Shown in pieces: positions 7,421 through 15,945 of a stretch of DNA of 63,444 nucleotides; position 1 is the first letter of the stretch; each line of letters starts with the position of its first letter. The stretch is from RUG11462 sp045539315. Lineage in GTDB: Bacteria; Bacillota; Clostridia; Oscillospirales; Acutalibacteraceae. The stretch lies in the NCBI GenBank assembly GCA_045539315.1, contig JAZQFC010000001.1, positions 1 through 63,444 on the forward strand, given 5' to 3'. The notes under the pieces were generated by a model. It searched no databases. It was not told the origin of the DNA and saw only the letters and a program-made list of their open reading frames with translations. A program made the translations under genes and the position numbers.

Positions 7421-9811
7421 ATGGCTAAAAAAACCGCTCCCGTGATTTCTGAATTGTTGAAAAACGAATTATCTTCTCAATTCAAAATCCAACCTCAAGA
7501 TGCTACTGACAAGCAGATTTATAACGCATCAGTCAGCATTCTCAATGATATGCTCAAAGATGAGCAACTTAAATTCGCAAAGAAAACCAAACAAGATGGC
7601 AAAAAGCAAGTTTGCTATTTATGTATGGAATTTCTTATGGGTCGTTCACTCAAAAATACATTATACAATTTAGGCCTTACTTCTGCTTTTGAAAAAGCAT
7701 ACAAAGAATTAGGCGTTAAAATTGACCACATCTATGACCAAGAGCCTGACGCAGGTCTTGGAAACGGTGGTTTAGGTCGTCTTGCCGCTTGTTTTTTAGA
7801 TGGTCTTGCATCACAAGGTATTCCTGCTTATGGTTACTCTATTCTTTATGAATATGGTATCTTCCGTCAAAAATTAGTTGATGGTTGGCAGACTGAAATG
7901 CCTGACTTCTGGCTTAACGGCGGTAAAGTTTGGCTTAACGAATGCCCTGAAGACGCTGTTGAAGTTAAGTTTGACGGCTGGATAGATGAAAATTGGGATG
8001 GCGATTACCATCAAGTTAACCATAATGACGCTATCACTGTTATGGCTGTGCCTTATGACCTTATGGTAGCAGGTTACAAGGGCAAGGGCGTTTCTGTTCT
8101 TCGTCTTTGGTCTGCAAAAGCGCAAGGCTTTAATATGCAACTATTTAACGAGGGCGATTATCTTCGTGCTATGGAGCAAAACGCTATGGCAGAGGTTATC
8201 TCAAAAGTTCTTTACCCTGCTGATAACCATGTTGAAGGTAAATCACTTCGTCTTAAACAACAATATTTCTTGGTATCTGCTTCAATTCAGGATATTATTC
8301 AGCGTCACTTGAAAGAGTATGGTGATTTAAGCACATTGCCTGAAAAAGTTGCAATTCATATTAACGATACTCACCCAGCGCTTTGCATTCCTGAACTTAT
8401 GAGAATTATGCTTGATGAATGCGGTCTTACTTGGGACCACGCTTGGTCTATCGTTCAACGCACAGTTGCTTACACTAACCACACAGTTATGCGTGAAGCG
8501 CTTGAGTGTTGGCCTGTTGACCTCTTTAAACAAAGATTGCCAAGAATTTATCAAATTGTTCAAGAGATTGACAATCGTTCACGTAGAGAAATCTGGCTTA
8601 AAACTGAAGATGTTGACTATGTTGAAAGAACTGCGGTTATTTCAGGCGGTCTTATCAGAATGGCTAACCTTTCAATTATCGGTGGTCACTCTGTAAACGG
8701 TGTTGCAGAACTTCATAGTGAAATTTTGAAAGATACTGTATTTAATGATTATTACAGACTTTATCCTGAAAGATTTACTAATGTTACAAATGGTATTGCT
8801 CACAGAAGATGGCTATGTCAGTCTAACCCTGGTCTTACAAAACTTTTAGATAACACTATCGGCGAGGGCTACAAGTCAAACGCTGCAAAACTTGCAGGTT
8901 TTGAAGAGTTTAAAAATGACTCTGCAGTTAGAGAGCAACTTGAAAAGATTAAATATGAAAACAAAGTTCGCCTTTCAAATATGGTTAAGCAAACTCAAGG
9001 TATTGACCTTGACCCTAACACTGTTTTTGATGTTCAGGCGAAAAGACTTCACGAGTATAAGCGTCAACATATGAACGCGCTTCATATTATTTCTGATTAC
9101 CTTGCTATCAAGGCTAATCCAAACGGCAACTTTATTCCTAAAACTTATCTTTTTGCTGCAAAAGCGGCGCCTGGTTACTATCTTGCAAAAGATATTATTA
9201 AAATGATTAATAATATTGCTGATATGATAGATAAAGACCCTGATGTTAAAGGCAGACTTAAAGTTGCTTATCTTGAAGATTACAGAGTAACATTGGCAGA
9301 AACATTGATGCCTGCCGCTGACCTTTCAGAGCAGATTTCACTCGCTGGCACAGAGGCTTCTGGTACAGGTAATATGAAATTGATGATAAACGGCGCTATT
9401 ACTATTGGTACTGAAGACGGCGCAAATGTTGAAATGCACAGAGCAGTTGGCGATGATAATATTATTATCTTTGGTATGTCTGCTGAAGAAGCCGCTGCGC
9501 TTAAACCACATTACAACCCACAAGCGATTTATCAAAACAACAATAATGTTCGCAATGTTATTGATTTATTAAAAAATCCACATTACGGCATTGAATCTCC
9601 AACAGTTGTTTCATCACTTGTTAACGCAGACCCTTATATGGTGCTTCAAGACTTTGATTCATACTGCGATGCTCATAGAAAAGCAGACGCACTCTATGCA
9701 GATAAAGAAACATGGGGCAAAATGATGGTTACAAACATTGCAAAAGCAGGTATTTTTGCATCTGACCGTTCTATTATGGACTATGCTAAAGGAATTTGGC
9801 ATACAAAATAA
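7421..9811 (+). CDS. glgP: Glycogen/starch alpha-glucan phosphorylase
   Basis: The 796-residue length is typical for GT35 phosphorylases. The enzyme releases glucose 1-phosphate from alpha-1,4-glucan ends using phosphate and pyridoxal phosphate. The PLP-binding signature is clear: EASGTGNMKLMINGA, with Lys653 as the Schiff-base lysine. The phosphorylase start QEPDAGLGNGGLGRLAACF is also present. It is cytoplasmic. The start at 7421 has GAAGGGA about 11 nt upstream. A GH13 enzyme follows on the same strand after a terminator and a repeat, so the pair serves glycogen/maltodextrin breakdown, but they are probably separate transcripts. Confidence 0.96.
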   Translation: MAKKTAPVISELLKNELSSQFKIQPQDATDKQIYNASVSILNDMLKDEQLKFAKKTKQDGKKQVCYLCMEFLMGRSLKNTLYNLGLTSAFEKAYKELGVKIDHIYDQEPDAGLGNGGLGRLAACFLDGLASQGIPAYGYSILYEYGIFRQKLVDGWQTEMPDFWLNGGKVWLNECPEDAVEVKFDGWIDENWDGDYHQVNHNDAITVMAVPYDLMVAGYKGKGVSVLRLWSAKAQGFNMQLFNEGDYLRAMEQNAMAEVISKVLYPADNHVEGKSLRLKQQYFLVSASIQDIIQRHLKEYGDLSTLPEKVAIHINDTHPALCIPELMRIMLDECGLTWDHAWSIVQRTVAYTNHTVMREALECWPVDLFKQRLPRIYQIVQEIDNRSRREIWLKTEDVDYVERTAVISGGLIRMANLSIIGGHSVNGVAELHSEILKDTVFNDYYRLYPERFTNVTNGIAHRRWLCQSNPGLTKLLDNTIGEGYKSNAAKLAGFEEFKNDSAVREQLEKIKYENKVRLSNMVKQTQGIDLDPNTVFDVQAKRLHEYKRQHMNALHIISDYLAIKANPNGNFIPKTYLFAAKAAPGYYLAKDIIKMINNIADMIDKDPDVKGRLKVAYLEDYRVTLAETLMPAADLSEQISLAGTEASGTGNMKLMINGAITIGTEDGANVEMHRAVGDDNIIIFGMSAEEAAALKPHYNPQAIYQNNNNVRNVIDLLKNPHYGIESPTVVSSLVNADPYMVLQDFDSYCDAHRKADALYADKETWGKMMVTNIAKAGIFASDRSIMDYAKGIWHTK

Positions 9812-9820
9812 TTAAAACTT

Positions 9821-9850
9821 AAAACGGCGAGGTCTCTCTCGCCGTTTTTT
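9821..9850 (+). terminator. Terminator of glgP
   Basis: The hairpin is AAAACGGCGAG...TCGCCGTTTT followed by a T-run, 10 nt after the stop. Confidence 0.88.
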
Positions 9851-9858
9851 ACTCTGCA

Positions 9859-9929
9859 TTGTCATTCTGAGCGAAACAAAGTGTAGTCGAAGAATCTTTA
9901 AGATGGTTCTACTGCGCTCACCATGACAA
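9859..9929. repeat. Dispersed TTGTCATTCTGAGCG...CATGACAA element
   Basis: This 71-nt element has inverted ends TTGTCAT / ATGACAA and contains GAAGAATC and AAGATGGTT. A shortened relative lies at 56741-56780, and a fragment of its left end at 3686-3717. It lies between glgP and the GH13 gene. Confidence 0.75.
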
Positions 9930-9953
9930 ATTTACAAGAAAGCGAGTGTTTAT

Positions 9954-11795
9954 GTGTTTTATTCTTCACGAGTAAAAGAGCACAAATCTATTTTTGGCGC
10001 TATAAAGCAAGACGAGAAAATTTCATACAGAGTTTTTGCGCCTTTTGCAACAAGCGTTGATATGCTTATTCGCAAAGGCGAGAACACACCTTTTAAGCGT
10101 TATGCTATGAACTGCCTTGGCGATGGTTGGTTTGAAAACAACACCCAGTTTTTTGATGTTGGCATTTACTTTTATCATTTTGAAATTAGTTACGAGCGCC
10201 ACAGAACAAGCATTTATCGTGGCGATGACCTGGCAGATACTAGTGTTGGTCGCGCTGACTGGCAACAAACTGTTTATGCAAAGGACTTTTCGGTGCCACA
10301 ATGGGCAAAACAAGGTGTTATTTATCAAATTTTCCCTGATAGATTTTATAAAGGCGATATACAATATAAAAAGGTGTTTGACGAGCGTGTGAACGCTAAT
10401 TGGGAAGATGAGCCGCTATTCGCAAACGGTAGTGTTGGCAAAGTTATTAACAACGACTATTTTGGCGGCAATTTTAACGGAATAAAAGAAAAACTTCCTT
10501 ATCTTAAAGATTTAGGAGTTAGCATAATTTATCTAAACCCTATTTTTGAGGCGCATTCTAACCACCGATACAACACTGCAAATTATATGGTAGCAGACCC
10601 ACTTTTAGGCACAAATGACGAGTTTAGCGCGCTTTGTAAAGAGGCGAAAAAGCAAGGTATTAAGATAATTCTTGATGGCGTTTTCTCGCACACGGGCTCG
10701 GATAGTATTTACTTTAATAAAGAGGGCAGATATGATACTCTTGGCGCTTATCAGTCAACTAATTCGCCTTATTACAGTTGGTTTAAGTTTAATCGCCACC
10801 CTGATGATTACTTGTCTTGGTGGGGCTTTGAAACTTTGCCGGAAGTAATTGAAACTGACGAGAATTTTGTGCAGTTTATCACAGGAGAAGGCGGAGTTAT
10901 TGATTTTTGGATGGGGCTTGGCGCATCTGGTTTTAGGCTTGATGTTGCAGACGAGTTGCCTGACTGCTTTATAAAACAGATTCGCACCGCTGTTAAAAGA
11001 AACGGTGGTATGCTTTACGGCGAAGTTTGGGAAGACGCTTCTAATAAAATTTCATATGGCGAACAAAGAGCATTTCTTTATGGAAACGAACTTGACTCGG
11101 TTATGAATTATCCTTTTATGAATTTTATTATCTCATTTGTAAAAGGTGGCAGTGGCGTTTCATTTATGCAGTCGGTTTTAAGCATTTGCGAAAACTACCC
11201 AAGAGAAACTGTTGATAGTTTGATGAATTTATTATCAACCCACGATACCGAAAGAATTTTAACTTCACTTGCAGGCGAGCCTGCGCTTAATCGTGGCAGA
11301 GAATGGCAAGCGGCTCAAAAGATGAATGAGCAACAAATAGAAAATGGCGCTACACTGCTTAAAATGGCGTCTTGCCTTTTATATACGCTTCCCGGTATGC
11401 CTTGCCTTTACTATGGCGATGAGATTTTAACTCAAGGGTATCGCGACCCATTTAACAGAAAAAGTTTTGACTGGACAAAAGTAAGCGATAAAAACGATAT
11501 GCTTTCTTGGTATAAAACTCTTGGCAAAATTCGTTCAGCCTGCCCTGCTTTAAACGGTGGCGAATTTTTACCTGTTCAATGGGAAAATGATTTTGTATCT
11601 TTCCTTCGAGTTTGCGATGATGGCGAGATTTTTGTGGTGGTTAACCCTTCTGACTATGAGCAAGATATTTGGCTTTTGCCTGGTTGGAAAGATGATACAA
11701 CTATCATCGGCAACAAAAACGAAAACGGAATTTTAAAAGTAGAGCCAAAATCCGTTGCAATTATGGGCAGAGGAAAATGGACTAAAAAATTATAA
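9954..11795 (+). CDS. GH13 alpha-amylase family enzyme (neopullulanase/cyclomaltodextrinase-like)
   Basis: The protein has 613 residues and no signal peptide, so it is cytoplasmic. An N-terminal beta domain (about 10-115, CBM34-like) is followed by QGVIYQIFPDRF, the usual start of the TIM barrel in maltogenic-type GH13 enzymes. The conserved regions are DGVFSHTG (I), GFRLDVADEL with nucleophile Asp330 (II), GEVWED with acid Glu357 (III) and STHDTERI with Asp431 (IV). It probably hydrolyses maltodextrins or cyclodextrins for glgP. The start is GTG; an ATG 2 nt upstream is out of frame and stops after seven codons. The exact substrate is uncertain. Confidence 0.9.
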   Translation: MFYSSRVKEHKSIFGAIKQDEKISYRVFAPFATSVDMLIRKGENTPFKRYAMNCLGDGWFENNTQFFDVGIYFYHFEISYERHRTSIYRGDDLADTSVGRADWQQTVYAKDFSVPQWAKQGVIYQIFPDRFYKGDIQYKKVFDERVNANWEDEPLFANGSVGKVINNDYFGGNFNGIKEKLPYLKDLGVSIIYLNPIFEAHSNHRYNTANYMVADPLLGTNDEFSALCKEAKKQGIKIILDGVFSHTGSDSIYFNKEGRYDTLGAYQSTNSPYYSWFKFNRHPDDYLSWWGFETLPEVIETDENFVQFITGEGGVIDFWMGLGASGFRLDVADELPDCFIKQIRTAVKRNGGMLYGEVWEDASNKISYGEQRAFLYGNELDSVMNYPFMNFIISFVKGGSGVSFMQSVLSICENYPRETVDSLMNLLSTHDTERILTSLAGEPALNRGREWQAAQKMNEQQIENGATLLKMASCLLYTLPGMPCLYYGDEILTQGYRDPFNRKSFDWTKVSDKNDMLSWYKTLGKIRSACPALNGGEFLPVQWENDFVSFLRVCDDGEIFVVVNPSDYEQDIWLLPGWKDDTTIIGNKNENGILKVEPKSVAIMGRGKWTKKL

Positions 11796-11799
11796 AAAC

Positions 11800-11971
11800 A
11801 AGCCTTCCTCTTGAGGTGGTTTCACTGTCAGGGGAAATGCCGCAAAGCGATAAAAGGCTTCCCTCGGGGGAAGCTGTCGAGTGAACACGAGACTGATGAG
11901 GGACGAAACAAATCTTTTTATCCCTCATCCGTCATTGCTTCGCAATGCCACCTTCTCCCAAGAGAAGGCTT
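11800..11971. repeat. MITE-like composite repeat with inverted ends
   Basis: The element begins AAGCCTTCCTCTTGAGGTGG and ends with a near-complement (CCACCTTCTCCCAAGAGAAGGCTT). It carries an internal GGCTTCCCTCGGGGGAAGC hairpin and the CCCTCATCCG block also found at 3716. It starts 5 nt after the GH13 stop. No open frame in it looks coding. Confidence 0.75.
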
Positions 11972-12013
11972 TGCTGAACTACTCGACTTTTCAATTAATT
12001 TTCTTATACAATA

Positions 12014-12041
12014 AAAAAGAGCCTGATTTCAGGCTCTTTTT
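12014..12041 (-). terminator. Terminator between GH13 repeat and the RHH gene
   Basis: Arms AAAAAGAGCCTGA / TCAGGCTCTTTTT lie directly after the RHH stop at 12045. The hairpin is symmetric and may work both ways. Confidence 0.85.
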
Positions 12042-12044
12042 GTT

Positions 12045-12215
12045 TTATTCTTCATCTAAATTTTCAAGCGCTACTCTAACTGCTTCAACAACAAATGCAG
12101 AAAAAGTGCAGTCTTTTCCTTTTATAGCGTTTTCAACATTATTAATAATATCATTAGGAAAACGAATGCTTTTATTTGTGGTTGGTGGAATAGCAGGAAT
12201 TTTAAACTTTTTCAT
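12045..12215 (-). CDS. Small ribbon-helix-helix (Arc/CopG-like) regulator
   Basis: The protein has 56 residues. TNKSIRFPNDIINNVENAIKGKDCTFSAFVVEAVRVALENL fits the RHH pattern: a short beta strand with alternating residues (KSIRFP), helix A (about 21-33), a turn with T-F-S, and helix B (about 39-53). Such proteins bind DNA as dimers and often repress their own gene. The ATG at 12215 has AGAGGTGAT upstream; a longer frame reaching 12428 would overlap the next gene and is rejected. An 8-bp inverted repeat at 12236-12270 lies just upstream and is a candidate operator. No toxin partner is adjacent. Confidence 0.7.
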   Translation of the reverse strand: MKKFKIPAIPPTTNKSIRFPNDIINNVENAIKGKDCTFSAFVVEAVRVALENLDEE

Positions 12216-12235
12216 TAGTATCACCTCTGTAATAC

Positions 12236-12270
12236 TATTGTATGTCAAATTTAACTTGCAATATACAATA
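12236..12270. promoter_or_regulatory. Inverted repeat, candidate RHH operator
   Basis: TATTGTAT (12236-12243) and ATACAATA (12263-12270) are perfect 8-bp inverted arms about 2.5 helical turns apart, 21 nt upstream of the RHH start codon. Confidence 0.45.
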
Positions 12271-12289
12271 CATTTGTAGCACATTAGTG

Positions 12290-12318
12290 TTGCGTTTTTT
12301 GTTTTATTATGATAAAAT
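12290..12318 (+). promoter_or_regulatory. Promoter of the zinc-motif lipoprotein gene
   Basis: TTGCGT (12290-12295), 17 nt, TAAAAT (12313-12318) with TGA before the -10. The predicted start of transcription leaves a leader of only about 11 nt, barely holding the GGGTGA ribosome site. The box overlaps the upstream in-frame ATG at 12309, excluding it as start. Confidence 0.6.
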
Positions 12319-12335
12319 ATGTTTGGGTGATAATG

Positions 12336-12641
12336 ATGAAAAAAATTAATATAATACCTATAGTATTTATAATTATATTTGTGTTTTCTTCTTGTGGTTA
12401 CGATAAACCTAAACAAATCGTTGTTCAAACAAGTGCATCATCTTCATATTTTGAAACAACAACTCAAACAACAACCAAAATTAAAAAGAAAAAATATGTT
12501 AAAAGCATTAATTCTAATAAATTTCATTATAAAGATTGTTTTTGGGCAAAAAGAATACTTGATGAAAATAAAGTGTATTCAAAAAACAGAAAACAATTAA
12601 TTAAGTTTGGTTATACTCCTTGTGAAGAATGCAGACCATAA
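12336..12641 (+). CDS. Small lipoprotein with a C-terminal Ada-like zinc-binding motif
   Basis: The protein has about 101 residues. The N-terminus is basic then hydrophobic and ends VFSSC, read as a lipobox although Phe at -3 is unusual (the same FSSC occurs in the lipoprotein encoded at 18739). A Thr/Ser/Lys linker (about 30-60) leads to a 45-residue module: S..FH..DC, a spacer with N and Y, then GYTPCEECRP. This His-Cys...Cys-x2-Cys pattern is the small domain common at the ends of bacterial nucleases and surface proteins and probably binds zinc. What it does alone on the membrane surface is unknown. Start at 12336 or 12333. Confidence 0.65.
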   Translation: MKKINIIPIVFIIIFVFSSCGYDKPKQIVVQTSASSSYFETTTQTTTKIKKKKYVKSINSNKFHYKDCFWAKRILDENKVYSKNRKQLIKFGYTPCEECRP

Positions 12642-12667
12642 TTTTTCATTAAAAAAAGAATTAAATT

Positions 12668-12703
12668 AAAAACACCGCCAAAAATAATTTTGGTGGTGTT
12701 TTT
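12668..12703 (+). terminator. Terminator hairpin that overlaps the ABC gene's ribosome site
   Basis: Arms of 16 bp (12668-12683 and 12688-12703, one G:U) enclose a 4-nt loop, ending in TTTTT immediately before the ATG at 12704. It terminates the lipoprotein transcript, but its 3' arm (GGTGGTG) is also the only ribosome site for the next gene. Confidence 0.75.
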
Positions 12704-13369
12704 ATGTCTGTTATTACTTTAAAAAATATCTGCAAAACTTATAACAACGGAAAAATTAAAATAAAGGCGCTAGACAATATAAATTTAAGTGTTGAAAAAG
12801 GCGAGTTTTTAAGCATTGTTGGTGCGTCTGGATCAGGCAAATCTACGCTGATGAATATAATCGGTTGTCTTGATACTGCCGATAGCGGAAGTTATTATCT
12901 GCTTGACAAAAACATTGCAAATATCGATGAAAAGGCATTAAGCGAGATAAGGCGCAAAAACATCGGCTTTGTTTTTCAAAAATTTAATCTTATCTCAACG
13001 CTAAACACCTTTGAAAATGTTTCTCTGCCTTTGATGTATGCGAATATGCACAAAAAAGAACGCGAAAAACGAGTAAGAAACGCGCTTGAATCAGTAGGAC
13101 TTATCAACAGAATTGACCACAAGCCAAATGAATTGTCAGGCGGACAACAACAACGCGTTGCAATTGCGAGAGCAATAGTAACCGAGCCTGAAATACTACT
13201 TGCAGACGAGCCAACAGGCAACCTTGACTCTGTTTCTGCCGAGCAGATTATGAAATTGCTTTTTGATTTGAACAAAAAGGGCGTTAGCATTGTGCTAATA
13301 ACCCACGATGAAAAAATCGCCTCATATTCAAAAAGAAAACTAACCGTTAAAGATGGTAGGCTGTTATAA
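12704..13369 (+). CDS. Orphan MacB/LolD-type ABC transporter ATPase
   Basis: The 221 residues carry all nucleotide-binding motifs: Walker A GASGSGKS (40-47), Q-loop FVFQKFNL, signature LSGGQQQR, Walker B ILLADEPTGNLD and the switch His in LITHDE. The sequence is of the LolD/MacB/FtsE-like class that works with FtsX-fold permeases for lipoprotein, peptide or antimicrobial handling. No permease lies on either side; the gene is closed by terminators at both ends. It must pair with a permease elsewhere or be a remnant of a former operon. Its ribosome site lies in the terminator stem directly upstream. Confidence 0.88.
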   Translation: MSVITLKNICKTYNNGKIKIKALDNINLSVEKGEFLSIVGASGSGKSTLMNIIGCLDTADSGSYYLLDKNIANIDEKALSEIRRKNIGFVFQKFNLISTLNTFENVSLPLMYANMHKKEREKRVRNALESVGLINRIDHKPNELSGGQQQRVAIARAIVTEPEILLADEPTGNLDSVSAEQIMKLLFDLNKKGVSIVLITHDEKIASYSKRKLTVKDGRLL

Positions 13370-13370
13370 C

Positions 13371-13402
13371 AAAAAAGAGTGGCATAAAGCCACTCTTTTT
13401 TT
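13371..13402. terminator. Bidirectional terminator between ABC ATPase and feo operon
   Basis: Arms AAAAAAGAGTGGC / GCCACTCTTTTTT serve the plus-strand ABC gene and the minus-strand feo operon end. Confidence 0.9.
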
Positions 13403-13416
13403 AAAATTATATTCAT

Positions 13417-13587
13417 TTACTTGCAACCTTTACAATTGCATTCGCAAGATGATTTTTTACTACTTGGGCAACTAGCGCTATCAGGACAACCGATACACTT
13501 TTTGCCACTTCTTTTTGCTTTAACAATATAAAGACTCGCAAGTCCTACAATAACAACAATAATTGCGATAATAATAAAGTTGTCCAT
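13417..13587 (-). CDS. FeoB-associated Cys-rich membrane protein
   Basis: The 56-residue protein starts MDNFIIIAIIVVIVGLASLY (one membrane helix), followed by a basic stretch and a tail with eight Cys (CIGC, SC, CEC, NC, GC). This is the layout of the small FeoB-associated Cys-rich protein family found at the end of clostridial feo operons. It probably helps iron delivery or FeoB assembly on the cytoplasmic face, though its role is not well established. AAGGAG lies 9 nt upstream of the ATG, and feoB ends 14 nt before. It is the third gene of the feoA-feoB operon. Confidence 0.85.
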   Translation of the reverse strand: MDNFIIIAIIVVIVGLASLYIVKAKRSGKKCIGCPDSASCPSSKKSSCECNCKGCK

Positions 13588-13601
13588 AGTAAAACTCCTT
13601 T

Positions 13602-15587
13602 TTATGCGTTAACCTTTTCTAATTTATTTGCTTTTGAAATAAGAATTGCAACAACAACCGCCATAAGTACCACTGCGGCACCACCTACAACTGCAGGAAT
13701 AATTGCTAAAGTTTCAGGAGCGGTGATTAATGTTCCAACGGTGTAAACTAAATAGCCAATTGTAAAACCAACGCCAAGTTGAAGTCCAATTCCACCCCAG
13801 AGCCATTTTGCGCTCTTCATTTCAGAGTTCATAGCGCCGATAGCGGCAAAACAAGGCGGTGTATAAAGGTTGAACATCAAATAAGCGAGCGCTGCAACTT
13901 TTGTAATTGCCATAACGCCTGCTACTTGACTTCCTGCGCCTTCCATAAGCGCTAATTCTTCGGTATCAATAAGATTTTGAAGTCCTACAAAGCAAACTGC
14001 CAATGTACCAACAACGTTTTCTTTTGCGATAAAACCTGTAATAGCGGCCGCTGCTAATTGCCATGAAAGAACGCCAACTACCGGCACTAATATGTAAGCA
14101 AAAGGTCCTGCAATTGATGCTAAAATTGAAGTGTCTGCCGACTGCGCTTCATTAAACGACCAGTCAAATGTTTGCATAATTTGAACCGCTGTGTTACAAA
14201 GAAGAATAATTGTTGCGGCTTTTACTATGTATGACCAACCACGTTGGCACATAGATTTAACCGCGCGCCAGAGAGAAGGTGCTTTGTATTCAGGAAGTTC
14301 AATAATAAAGAATGATTTTTTATGTTTATAACCTGTTACTTTGTTAACCAAAATTGCACACAAAAGAATTATAACAATACCAACAAGATACATTGTAGGA
14401 CCAACCCAAGACGCGTCTTTAAAGAATGCGCCTGCAAAAAGTGCAATAACAGGAAGTTTTGCGCCACAAGGCATAAATGGAGCGAGCATTGCTGTTGCTC
14501 TGCGCTCACGCTCGTTTCTGATAGTTCTACAAGCCATAACGCCAGGAATTGCGCAACCTGTACCAATTACAAATGGAATTACAGATTTACCTGAAAGACC
14601 AACTTTTTTGAAAATAGGGTCTAATACAACAGAAGCCCTTGCCATATATCCGCAGTCTTCCAAAAGCGCAATAAGGAAATACATAACCATAACAAGTGGT
14701 AAAAAGCCGATAACTGCGATTACACCACCGATTACACCATCAACTAAAAGCGCCGAAACGATAGGCGAAGCGTTTGTAAAAAGCCCTGCCACCAATTCTT
14801 GACCTTTTTCTAAAAGTGCCACAAGCCAGTCTGCTATCCAAACGCCTGGACCTGCTTGAGAAATCCAGAAAACCAAATACATAACAACTGCAAAAATAGG
14901 AATTCCTGCCCATTTATTTGTAAGAACTGCGTCAATTTTATCTTGATAATTTCTGTCTTTAGTTAAAACTTTTCTTGTTTCAACTGCGCTTACTATACCA
15001 TTTACAAATTCAAAACGCTTTCTATCTGCCTTTTCAACTTCTGCTTTATCAGTAAGGTCAACATCACCTTGTGAGTAAGGCGCTTTTTGAGTTGCACCAA
15101 CCAAAGAAACCGCAGTTTTCATCAATTCTTCAAGGCCATCTGCATGAGTTGAAACAGTTTCAACAACAGGACAACCAAGTTTCAAAGTAAGTTCAGCAAC
15201 ATCAATTTTTGTTTGCTTTTTATCATTAATATCGGTTTTGTTAAGCGCAACTACAACAGGAATTTGGAGTTCTAACAACTGTGTTGTAAAAAACAAACTA
15301 CGGCTTAAGTTTGTTGCGTCAACAATATTAATAATAACATCAGGATTTGCAGTTTTAACATAAGCGCTTGTGATACTTTCTTCTGAAGTAAATGGCGACA
15401 TTGAATATGCGCCAGGCAAGTCAACTGCAACTAAATCTTTACCATCTGAAAGCGATTTTTTAATTGCCGCTTGTTTTTTCTCAACAGTAACACCTGCCCA
15501 GTTACCTACCTTTTCATTTTTACCGGTAAGCGCATTATACATTGTGGTTTTACCACTGTTTGGGTTGCCGGCGAGTGCGATTCTCAT
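13602..15587 (-). CDS. feoB: Ferrous iron transport protein B
   Basis: This is a 661-residue GTPase-permease. The N-terminal G domain has GNPNSGKTT (7-15), the G3-like DLPGAYS and NKTD (G4), then a helical spacer up to about residue 230. The C-terminal membrane part has the two Gate regions and the conserved Cys in GTGCAIPGVMACRT and MPCGAKLPV. It imports Fe2+ across the cytoplasmic membrane under low-oxygen conditions. The start sits right before the G1 motif with AAGGAGG upstream. FeoA precedes it and the Cys-rich protein follows, a complete clostridial Feo set. The length is slightly shorter than the 700-770 residues common in the family. Confidence 0.96.
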   Translation of the reverse strand: MRIALAGNPNSGKTTMYNALTGKNEKVGNWAGVTVEKKQAAIKKSLSDGKDLVAVDLPGAYSMSPFTSEESITSAYVKTANPDVIINIVDATNLSRSLFFTTQLLELQIPVVVALNKTDINDKKQTKIDVAELTLKLGCPVVETVSTHADGLEELMKTAVSLVGATQKAPYSQGDVDLTDKAEVEKADRKRFEFVNGIVSAVETRKVLTKDRNYQDKIDAVLTNKWAGIPIFAVVMYLVFWISQAGPGVWIADWLVALLEKGQELVAGLFTNASPIVSALLVDGVIGGVIAVIGFLPLVMVMYFLIALLEDCGYMARASVVLDPIFKKVGLSGKSVIPFVIGTGCAIPGVMACRTIRNERERRATAMLAPFMPCGAKLPVIALFAGAFFKDASWVGPTMYLVGIVIILLCAILVNKVTGYKHKKSFFIIELPEYKAPSLWRAVKSMCQRGWSYIVKAATIILLCNTAVQIMQTFDWSFNEAQSADTSILASIAGPFAYILVPVVGVLSWQLAAAAITGFIAKENVVGTLAVCFVGLQNLIDTEELALMEGAGSQVAGVMAITKVAALAYLMFNLYTPPCFAAIGAMNSEMKSAKWLWGGIGLQLGVGFTIGYLVYTVGTLITAPETLAIIPAVVGGAAVVLMAVVVAILISKANKLEKVNA

Positions 15588-15612
15588 AAATTTTTTCCTC
15601 CTTGAATCGTGC

Positions 15613-15630
15613 GGTTAGCGATAACTAACC
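15613..15630. promoter_or_regulatory. Inverted repeat TTAG-N6-CTAA between feoA and feoB
   Basis: GGTTAG (15613-15618) and CTAACC (15625-15630) flank six bases. The same TTAG-N6-CTAA layout lies over the feoA transcription start at 15923-15936, so both may bind one metal-responsive repressor. As RNA it could also form a small hairpin. Confidence 0.5.
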
Positions 15631-15667
15631 GAGGGTTAAAAATTAACGGCTGAATTTATTGAAAAAA

Positions 15668-15889
15668 TTAAATTTCAATTGCTTCAGCCAACTGATTGTC
15701 GATATTATATCTACTGTCTTTAATAGACACGATACAACCGCCTTTAAGATGAGAGATAACAGTTATTGGCTCACCTGAATAACAACCGAGCGAAAACAAA
15801 AAAGCATTTAACTCTTCATCATCAGTAACGATTGATTTAATGATATATTCAGTTCCCTCAACTGCTTGTTTTAAATTCATATCATTCAC
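15668..15889 (-). CDS. feoA: Ferrous iron transport protein A
   Basis: The 73-residue SH3-like FeoA domain protein: MNLKQAVEGTEYIIKSI, a central LFSLGCYSGEPITVI strand pair and a final SRYNIDNQLAEAIEI. It is a small cytoplasmic protein that interacts with FeoB and stimulates iron uptake. It is the first gene of the feo operon, transcribed from the promoter at 15946-15974 with an operator-like palindrome at the start of the transcript. The gap to feoB is 80 nt and holds a second copy of that palindrome. Confidence 0.92.
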   Translation of the reverse strand: MNDMNLKQAVEGTEYIIKSIVTDDEELNAFLFSLGCYSGEPITVISHLKGGCIVSIKDSRYNIDNQLAEAIEI

Positions 15890-15922
15890 CTAAAAGCGCC
15901 TTAAAATCAACATTTTTCGAGA

Positions 15923-15936
15923 TTAGTCTTAACTAA
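15923..15936. promoter_or_regulatory. Candidate iron-responsive operator of feoA
   Basis: TTAGTCTTAACTAA is a perfect inverted repeat with TTAG-N6-CTAA geometry, positioned at about +3 to +16 of the feoA transcript. It does not fit a Fur box; a DtxR/IdeR-type repressor is more likely. Confidence 0.55.
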
Positions 15937-15945
15937 CTCTACCGT

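Noticed and set aside
9952..9974. ATG start for the GH13 gene at 9952
   Set aside because: That frame ends at a stop codon after seven sense codons; the GTG at 9954 opens the enzyme's frame.
12045..12428. Longer version of the RHH protein (127 residues)
   Set aside because: The extension is Tyr/His/Asn-rich without a ribosome site and overlaps the promoter and start of the divergent lipoprotein gene.
12045..12641. Toxin-antitoxin pair (RHH with neighbour)
   Set aside because: The genes are divergent and not co-transcribed, and the neighbour is an exported lipoprotein-like protein with no toxin fold.
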